From: Planctomycetota bacterium
Lineage (GTDB): Bacteria > Planctomycetota > Uabimicrobiia > Uabimicrobiales > Uabimicrobiaceae
Direction of reading: 5' to 3'
Length of the DNA stretch: 64,000 nucleotides
Assembly: GCA_029260735.1 (NCBI GenBank)
Contig: JAJDCR010000084.1
Span: forward strand, 1-64,000
Positions 58,793-64,000 of this stretch are shown here, one piece after another. The translations under genes and the position numbers were made by a program. Position 1 is the first letter of the stretch, and every line of letters starts with the position of its first letter. Below the pieces are notes generated by a model that saw only the letters and a list, made by a program, of their open reading frames with translations, did not search any database and had not been told where the DNA came from.

Positions 58793-59584
58793 ATGAAGTG
58801 CTTTATCGTAATTTTTTCTATTTTTTTATTGAGTAGTTATTTACAAGCTACGACCATAGCTTACTACCGCTTTGAAACAGAGAATAGCACAACAGTTATT
58901 GATACGGTGGGGTCTGCCAATGGGATACTTTCTGGGGCAACTTTGACTTACCGCAATGATGTCATTGAAGGAATAGTGCCTCAGACGGGAGAAAGCAATA
59001 ATCGAAGTCTTGAAATTACAGGAAATCACGTAACCTTCAATTCCCCCTTTCTTCTCCACCAAAATACAGATGCCACTTTAGAGTTTGCCGTTAGATTTAC
59101 GGGAAGTCTTAATAGCCACCGAAGCCTCTTTTGGTCCCGATCTATTTCTAGTCCCGACAACAATCGCTTCAATATTTTTACCGAGGCGAATGGTGATTTA
59201 TTCTTTGACTACAGAGAGCCTAACGGAACTCTTCATTCTGCAGGAGGAGTAAATATCGCCAACGATGAATGGACTTACGTTGCGATGACGAGAGTAATTG
59301 ATAGTCCCACCCAGCATACTTACTCTATTTTTGTCAATGGGGTTTTAGGAAGCACGGTTATTGACAATAATCCTAATTTACCAACCGAAAGCGTTTGGGC
59401 TTTAGGAACGGGGAGTTGCTGTCCTCAGTTTACAGGTTTTGTCGACGAAATTCGTTTTTCTGATGAGGCTCTCAGCCCTGGTCAATTTCTTTCTTCCCCC
59501 TCTCTTATTCCCGAGTTCAGCAATGTTGTTCTTCTCTTTTTGGGGTTGGGAGGAGTGGCAGTGCGCTCGTTCATCCAAAAGTGA
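58793..59584 (+). CDS. Exported LamG-like protein with PEP-CTERM-like (PEF) tail
   Basis: This 263-residue protein has a signal peptide (MKCFIVIFSIFLLSSYLQA) and a LamG/concanavalin-like jelly-roll domain: TIAYYRFETENSTTVIDTVG, ATLEFAVRFTG, WTYVAMTRVID, YSIFVNGVLG and GFVDEIRFSDEALSPGQF are the usual strands. The C-terminus has IPEFSN, a hydrophobic segment (VVLLFLGLGGVAV) and basic RSFIQK, a sorting-tail layout with PEF instead of PEP. LamG domains bind sugars or proteins. It is probably surface-exposed and unrelated to peptide synthesis despite lying between two NRPS genes. Confidence 0.85.
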   Translation: MKCFIVIFSIFLLSSYLQATTIAYYRFETENSTTVIDTVGSANGILSGATLTYRNDVIEGIVPQTGESNNRSLEITGNHVTFNSPFLLHQNTDATLEFAVRFTGSLNSHRSLFWSRSISSPDNNRFNIFTEANGDLFFDYREPNGTLHSAGGVNIANDEWTYVAMTRVIDSPTQHTYSIFVNGVLGSTVIDNNPNLPTESVWALGTGSCCPQFTGFVDEIRFSDEALSPGQFLSSPSLIPEFSNVVLLFLGLGGVAVRSFIQK

Positions 59585-59642
59585 ATTGTTATGTAATATC
59601 CAATTTTAAGCATAAGATTCCTCTTCTTGAATGTTTTTTCCT

Positions 59643-60476
59643 CTAGAAATTTTCTATCGCTTTAATAGATTTGTCTAAGGTAGACTTAGCTTCTTTGTCC
59701 CATTCTTTTTCTTGCTGCTCCTTCAAAAAGAATAAAGCACAGAGAGCATCTCGTCCCATCTCTCCCAAAGCATTTGCTGTAACAGATCTCATTTTTGCGT
59801 TTTCATCTGCAATGAACGGAATTAGGAGAGGGACTACTTCGGGAATATTTTCGATTTTTCCTAGAATGTGAACGGCATAAAGTCTCGTTTCAGGATCTCC
59901 ATCTTGGAGAAGAGGAATAAGGGAAGGGACGATTTTTCTTTCTTTGATGTCTCTTAGGCTATGCATAGCATAGTATCGAACATCAGAGCTTTTATCTTTA
60001 AGGGCCACTAGAAGAGCAGGGGCGGCCGAACGTGCTTCTTCTTCCATACTCCCCAAAGCATTGGCAGCATTGGCCCTCACCTTATCATTTTCATCTTGGA
60101 GAAGTTGAATTAAATCGGGAATGGCTTCTGTGGCCTTTTTACCACTATACAATAGGGCATTGATCGTATAATAGCGGACTTCTTCACTATCACTTTGGAG
60201 AGATTCTATGAGAGTAGGAATTACAATAGGAGCTTTTTCTGCGATTTGTCCCAACACTTGGGCCGCGCAGTAGCGAATTTCTGCATCATTATCATGGAAA
60301 ACTTCAAAAAGATTATCAAGTGCACAACTCGCCTTCGCTCCCATTTCCCCTAATACTTGCAGAGCATAGCGCTTTGTCTCGTTATCTTCTCTCTTTAAAA
60401 CAGAGACAAGCAAAGAGAGAATCTCAGTCATGTCATCTGTTTGTTCCACAAGCTCTTGGAGTTCTTCTTTGTTCAT
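59643..60476 (-). CDS. HEAT-repeat protein
   Basis: This 277-residue protein is built from seven to eight HEAT repeats (PBS lyase type) such as ETKRYALQVLGEMGAKA, AEIRYCAAQVLGQIAEKAPI, EEVRYYTINALLYSGKKA and DKVRANAANALGSMEEEA. The ATG at 60476 is preferred because it lies outside the MITE-like element; a TTG at 60524 would start inside the element. Each repeat has the AxxALG core. HEAT solenoids bind proteins; members of this set also occur near phycobilin lyases, but no such link exists here. It is the only reverse-strand gene between the two NRPS genes. Confidence 0.88.
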   Translation of the reverse strand: MNKEELQELVEQTDDMTEILSLLVSVLKREDNETKRYALQVLGEMGAKASCALDNLFEVFHDNDAEIRYCAAQVLGQIAEKAPIVIPTLIESLQSDSEEVRYYTINALLYSGKKATEAIPDLIQLLQDENDKVRANAANALGSMEEEARSAAPALLVALKDKSSDVRYYAMHSLRDIKERKIVPSLIPLLQDGDPETRLYAVHILGKIENIPEVVPLLIPFIADENAKMRSVTANALGEMGRDALCALFFLKEQQEKEWDKEAKSTLDKSIKAIENF

Positions 60477-60517
60477 CCTCTTTTTCCCATAGTTAAGTCC
60501 CCCAATCCCTTCGTATC

Positions 60518-60725
60518 TTACCAAGCGTAACGGACAACCACAAGGGCCCTGCGGGCGGCCTTTGTAGTTGTCCCTACAGGGTAACTACGCGATAGGAAAC
60601 AATTTACAAATTGTATCGGGTGGTATTGAACGATTGATTTACCTGAACTCGTCAGCGATATAATGTAGGGACAACTGCGAGGGCCGTCCGTAAGGACCCT
60701 CGTGGTTGTCCGTTACGCCTGGTAA
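60518..60725 (-). mobile_element. MITE-like element, copy 2 (inverted relative to 19957-20157)
   Basis: The ends begin TTACCAAGCGTAACGGACAA and end TTGTCCGTTACGCCTGGTAA, inverted copies of each other. Each end is also a hairpin (GGACAACCACAAGGGCC facing GGCC-TTTGTAGTTGTCC on the left). The core reads, in reverse complement, like the core of the copy at 19957-20157. It lies between the HEAT gene and the second NRPS gene, in a gap (60477-60983) that otherwise holds no gene, and it may separate or carry promoters for both. Confidence 0.8.
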
Positions 60726-60983
60726 AACCTAGTTCCCAAAAAAACCTAATCTTCCTCTTTGGCCGAAGATGTGATCCCCCCCATATTTACATCTAGTTTC
60801 ATTTTTCGAACAATCCATCGTCACTTTTTTTCTCGATAAAATCAAGAAAAAATTTGCCTCGAAAAATCCTCAAACAAAAAATCCTAGAGAGAATTTTTCT
60901 TTTGCTTGTCTCCCCCCGGTAAAACGTTAGAATAGAGTAAATTCTGCTTTTCTTACTAAGTTTGACCCAACGGAGCACCGGTG

Positions 60984-63900
60984 ATGGATAAAAAAGAGGA
61001 AATTGCCCGCAAACGAGCGCAACTATCTTCTGCTAAAAGAGAATTATTAGCGAAGAGACTAAAAGGGAGAGGGAGTAAATCGGCGAAAAAGTCGGAGAAG
61101 GGAATAGAGAAAAGACCTTTAGAGGAAACTCCGCTTTTATCTTTTGCCCAAGAGCGGCTGTGGTTTCTTGATCAACTCGAAGGAAAGAGCGCTTCTTATA
61201 ATATTCCCTTGGCCGTTCGCTTGGTTGGAGAAGTTGATCCTGTCCTTTTAGAAAAAAGTATTTATTTTTTGGGACAAAGGCATGAAACTTTACGCAGTAA
61301 TTTTGCCAAAAAAGAAGACCAAGCAGAGCTTGTCGTTCATAAAAAACCTTTGTTCTCTTTTATCCAAAGGGATTTTAGTCATTTTCTAGGGGAAGAAAGG
61401 GAGAAGGAAACGGAAAAGAGGATAGAGGAGGAATCTCTTCTTCCTTTCGACTTAGAAAAAGATCCTTTACTTCGAGTTTGCTTAGCTTCTTTAAAAGAAA
61501 ATGAACATATTCTCCTTTTGAATATGCATCATATCATTTCGGACGGCTGGTCTTTAGGAGTGTTTGTTCGCGAATTAGGTTTATTTTACCAAGCTCATAA
61601 AGAAGAAAAGAAAGCATTTCTTCCTGATTTACCGATTCAATATCGAGATTTTGCCTGGTGGCAAAAAAACACCCAAAAAGAGAATTTAGAAAAGCAATTG
61701 AACTACTGGAAGACCCAGCTCCAAGGAGTTCCTCCTCTTCAACTCCCTTTTGATTATTCTGACAAACCCCTTTCTATGGAAAAGGGAATCCGAGAAACAA
61801 TTACCCTTCCTCTTTCTTTGTCTCAGTCATTAAAGCAAATAGCCCAGAAACACAATACCTCTTTTTTCTCTGTCCTTGTTTTAGCCTTCCAAATTTTGCT
61901 CCATCGTTGGAGTGGACAAGATGATTTTGCCATAGGAACCCCTATTGCCGGGCGCAACCGCAAAGAAACAGAAGGATTAATAGGTCTATTCTTGAATGTG
62001 CTCGTTTTACGAGCTAACTTATCAGGAAATCTTACTTTTGAAGAAGCTTTAAAGCAAACAGGAGAAACTCTCTTAGACGCATATAAAAATCAAGATGTTC
62101 CCTTTGAACGAATTGTCCAAGAGCTCCAACCCGAACGAAATTTAACGCGCCCTCCTATTTTTCAAGTCATGTTCAATCTTCTAAATATGCCTTTTGAGAC
62201 AATTTCTCTACCAGGATTAACCTTAGAAAACTTTGGCGAACTGGTTCCCCCTTCAAAGTTTGATTTGACCCTTTATGCCTTAGAGCAAAAAAACGGTTTG
62301 CGCTTTAACTTGGCCTATAACCCTCAGCTTTTTTCTTCTGAAACTATCCAAGAAATGCTCGCTCAATGGACTGTTCTTTTAGAGCAAATTAGCACTCATC
62401 CAGAAAAAAATCTCGATGATTTTTCTCTATCGACAAAATACTCCCGCACCATTCTCTATGATCCAAGAGAGAAAATAGAGCAGCCTAAGTTCCCCTCGGT
62501 TTTTGACATGGTTCTGCAGTGGAGCCAACGATTCCCAAACCATACTGCAATACTTCACCAAGGTCATAAAAAAAGCTACCAAGAACTTATCCTCGCCTCG
62601 GAAAATTTAGCTCAAGTTCTCATCGACGGAGGAGTTCAACCCGGAGAAACAGTTGCCATTAGTGCCACTCGCAGTTTTGGATTAATTGTTGCTTTGCTTG
62701 CTGTCATGCGAAGCCGAGGAGTACTTTTAACCTTAGATCCCAAATTGCCTTCGTTTCGCCAGCAAGTGATGATCCACGAGTCAAAGGCTCGCTATGCTAT
62801 ATTCTTAGAAGGATGTCTGTTGCCCGAAGGAATTTCTTGGAGTAAAGATCCTTGGTGTCTGGCACCAAGTAGTGGGTGTCTGGCACCAAATTTAGATGAC
62901 GAAAATAATGAAAATAATGGGTGCGAAAAAAATGAAAACAATGAGCGTCTGGCACCAAAAAAAAATAGATATCTGCCTCCCATAGAAGCTTCGGATGCCG
63001 CTTATATCTTTTTCACCTCAGGAACAACGGGGGTTCCTAAGGGGATATTAGGAACTCACCAAGGCTTAAGTCATTTTATTAACTGGCAAGGGGAAACCTT
63101 TGATCTCCAAGTTCACGATCAAAGCGCTCAGCTAACGGGGCTTTCCTTTGATGTGGTTATGCGCGATATTTTTCTTCCTCTGACTCGGGGAGCTACTCTT
63201 TGTTTACCTGTGCACGATGTTTTGGCTAGTGAAGATATTCTTTCATGGATGGCGGAAGAAAAAATCACAGTTACTCATATGGTTCCTTCTTTGGCTCAAG
63301 TTTGGGCGGAAGAATTTTCGAGCCGACCAGAGATTTTTTCTCTGCAAAAGACATTTTTTGCAGGGGAACCCTTACGAAATTCATTGATCAAAAAATGGCG
63401 GAAATTCTTTCCGAATACCGAAATTATTAATCTATATGGCCCGACAGAAACTACTTTGGCCAAATGCTTTTATCGAGTTCCTTTGGATTCACTCCGAGTT
63501 GTCCAGCCTTTGGGGCGGGCGATTCCCCAAGCCCAAGCTTTAGTTTTACGTCATTCTAGAAAACTCTGCGCCTTGCAAGAAGTCGGAGAAATCTTTTTGC
63601 GTACTCCTTTTCGGAGCCGAGGATATATCAATGCCTCCCAGGATGACCAAGATCGCTTTCAGATAAATCCTTTTACCCAACAAGAGGATGATCTTCTCTA
63701 TCGCACTGGTGACCAAGGACGTTGGCTCACCGATGGAAATTTAGAAATTTTAGGACGAGTAGACCACCAAGTTAAAATTCGAGGAGTGCGCATTGAACTC
63801 AGTGAAATAGAAGTGATTTTGGAGCAACATCCTTTGGTTAAAGCTCAAGTTGTTATTGCCAAAGAGACAAAAGAGGGAGAAAAAACATTGCTTGCCTATT

Positions 63901-64000
63901 TTGTCTCGGAGCCAGGGAGTAGTGTTTCTAATGAAGAAATTCGCTTGTATCTAGAGCAACGTTTGCCAGAGTATATGATTCCCTCCGCTTGTGTGCCTCT
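60984..64000 (+). CDS. Non-ribosomal peptide synthetase, 5' part (C-A-...), cut by the window edge
   Basis: An uninterrupted frame runs from the ATG at 60984 (GGAG eight bases upstream; a GTG directly before it is also in frame) to the window end, 1005 codons. A short basic N-terminal helix (MDKKEEIARKRAQLSSAKRE) precedes a condensation domain (about 50-480) with the full active site HHIISDGW (His182, His183, Asp187). An adenylation domain follows from about 490: FFTSGTTGVPKGI near 677-689, YGPTETT, YRTGDQGRW and VKIRGVRIEL. By eye the specificity code starts D-V-R-H-F-A-L-L-A, which I cannot assign. The loop before the ATP-binding motif (residues 624-658) holds the repeat insertion at 62852-62957. 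The carrier domain lies beyond the window. Confidence 0.93.
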   Translation, partial: MDKKEEIARKRAQLSSAKRELLAKRLKGRGSKSAKKSEKGIEKRPLEETPLLSFAQERLWFLDQLEGKSASYNIPLAVRLVGEVDPVLLEKSIYFLGQRHETLRSNFAKKEDQAELVVHKKPLFSFIQRDFSHFLGEEREKETEKRIEEESLLPFDLEKDPLLRVCLASLKENEHILLLNMHHIISDGWSLGVFVRELGLFYQAHKEEKKAFLPDLPIQYRDFAWWQKNTQKENLEKQLNYWKTQLQGVPPLQLPFDYSDKPLSMEKGIRETITLPLSLSQSLKQIAQKHNTSFFSVLVLAFQILLHRWSGQDDFAIGTPIAGRNRKETEGLIGLFLNVLVLRANLSGNLTFEEALKQTGETLLDAYKNQDVPFERIVQELQPERNLTRPPIFQVMFNLLNMPFETISLPGLTLENFGELVPPSKFDLTLYALEQKNGLRFNLAYNPQLFSSETIQEMLAQWTVLLEQISTHPEKNLDDFSLSTKYSRTILYDPREKIEQPKFPSVFDMVLQWSQRFPNHTAILHQGHKKSYQELILASENLAQVLIDGGVQPGETVAISATRSFGLIVALLAVMRSRGVLLTLDPKLPSFRQQVMIHESKARYAIFLEGCLLPEGISWSKDPWCLAPSSGCLAPNLDDENNENNGCEKNENNERLAPKKNRYLPPIEASDAAYIFFTSGTTGVPKGILGTHQGLSHFINWQGETFDLQVHDQSAQLTGLSFDVVMRDIFLPLTRGATLCLPVHDVLASEDILSWMAEEKITVTHMVPSLAQVWAEEFSSRPEIFSLQKTFFAGEPLRNSLIKKWRKFFPNTEIINLYGPTETTLAKCFYRVPLDSLRVVQPLGRAIPQAQALVLRHSRKLCALQEVGEIFLRTPFRSRGYINASQDDQDRFQINPFTQQEDDLLYRTGDQGRWLTDGNLEILGRVDHQVKIRGVRIELSEIEVILEQHPLVKAQVVIAKETKEGEKTLLAYFVSEPGSSVSNEEIRLYLEQRLPEYMIPSACVP
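62852..62957. repeat. Three copies of a short palindromic repeat in frame inside the NRPS adenylation domain
   Basis: TTGGTGTCTGGCACCAA lies at 62852-62868, and GGTGTCTGGCACC recurs at 62875-62887 and, as GCGTCTGGCACC, at 62945-62956. Each has inverted ends (GGTG/CACC). Between the second and third copies are short GAAAATAAT-like repeats. All are in one frame and encode a repeated L-A-P tripeptide plus an Asn/Glu-rich stretch (DENNENNGCEKNENNE). Confidence 0.8.

Noticed and set aside
62792..63430. Short open frames on both strands inside the last 1.2 kb, suggesting that the second NRPS might be broken there.
   Set aside because: The NRPS frame reads through without a stop from 60984 to 64000, and adenylation motifs on both sides are in the same frame.

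Overview
The window comes from a low-GC (visibly AT-rich), Gram-negative-type bacterium. Exported proteins carry PEP-CTERM-like sorting tails. There are FHA-GAF histidine kinases, three type IV pilin-like proteins, TPR/Sel1/HEAT repeat proteins, an FmdB-like protein and non-ribosomal peptide synthetases. This mix suggests a Planctomycetota or related PVC lineage, but no rRNA or ribosomal protein marker is present, so the assignment is tentative. No tRNA, rRNA, CRISPR array, prophage or transposase gene was recognised.

Layout. 1-5.7 kb (minus strand): an exported TPR fragment, a lipoprotein, an SRAP DNA-protein crosslink protein, and a two-gene signalling operon (hybrid FHA-GAF kinase followed by a receiver-kinase) behind a good sigma70-type promoter. 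5.9-10 kb: an FtsX-type ABC exporter. 10.2-12.2 kb: three pseudopilin-like genes. 12.4-18.1 kb: adenosine deaminase, malic enzyme MaeB, and a flavoprotein fused to a NapH-like membrane ferredoxin. 18.2-26 kb: a repeat-rich region with three PEP-CTERM-like proteins and a 985-residue TPR protein. 26.4-38.7 kb: an LplT-like MFS transporter, a GlcNAc-kinase-like protein, a second FHA-GAF kinase followed by a sodium/solute symporter, an esterase, a Sel1 protein and an Ig-like protein. 38.8-42.3 kb: an orphan YgiT-type zinc finger, cytidine deaminase and an McrBC-type restriction pair. 42.5-46.4 kb: an FmdB-like protein and two tandem membrane class III nucleotide cyclases. 46.7-50.2 kb: the tRNA methylthiotransferases MtaB and MiaB and a PhnP-like hydrolase. 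50.2-64 kb: an Asp/Glu-racemase homologue overlapping a two-module NRPS (specificity codes read as Ser then Cys), accessory genes, and the start of a second NRPS that runs off the window.

The most notable signal is the tandem cyclase pair. The first gene of the operon (44633-46366) keeps both metal-binding aspartates but has lost the purine-binding Asp and the transition-state Asn and Arg. The second gene (42881-44596) keeps Asp/Asn/Arg but has lost the second metal Asp. The losses are complementary, as in the C1/C2 halves of mammalian adenylyl cyclase, which predicts an obligate heterodimeric receptor cyclase with a single active site.

The second theme is small non-coding mobile repeats. 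At least three families of palindromic MITE-like elements are present, one of them in two copies 40 kb apart in opposite orientation. There is also a 49-bp inverted repeat, a decayed duplicate of the 3' end of a neighbouring gene, and a short GTGTCTGGCACC repeat present three times, in frame, inside an NRPS adenylation domain.
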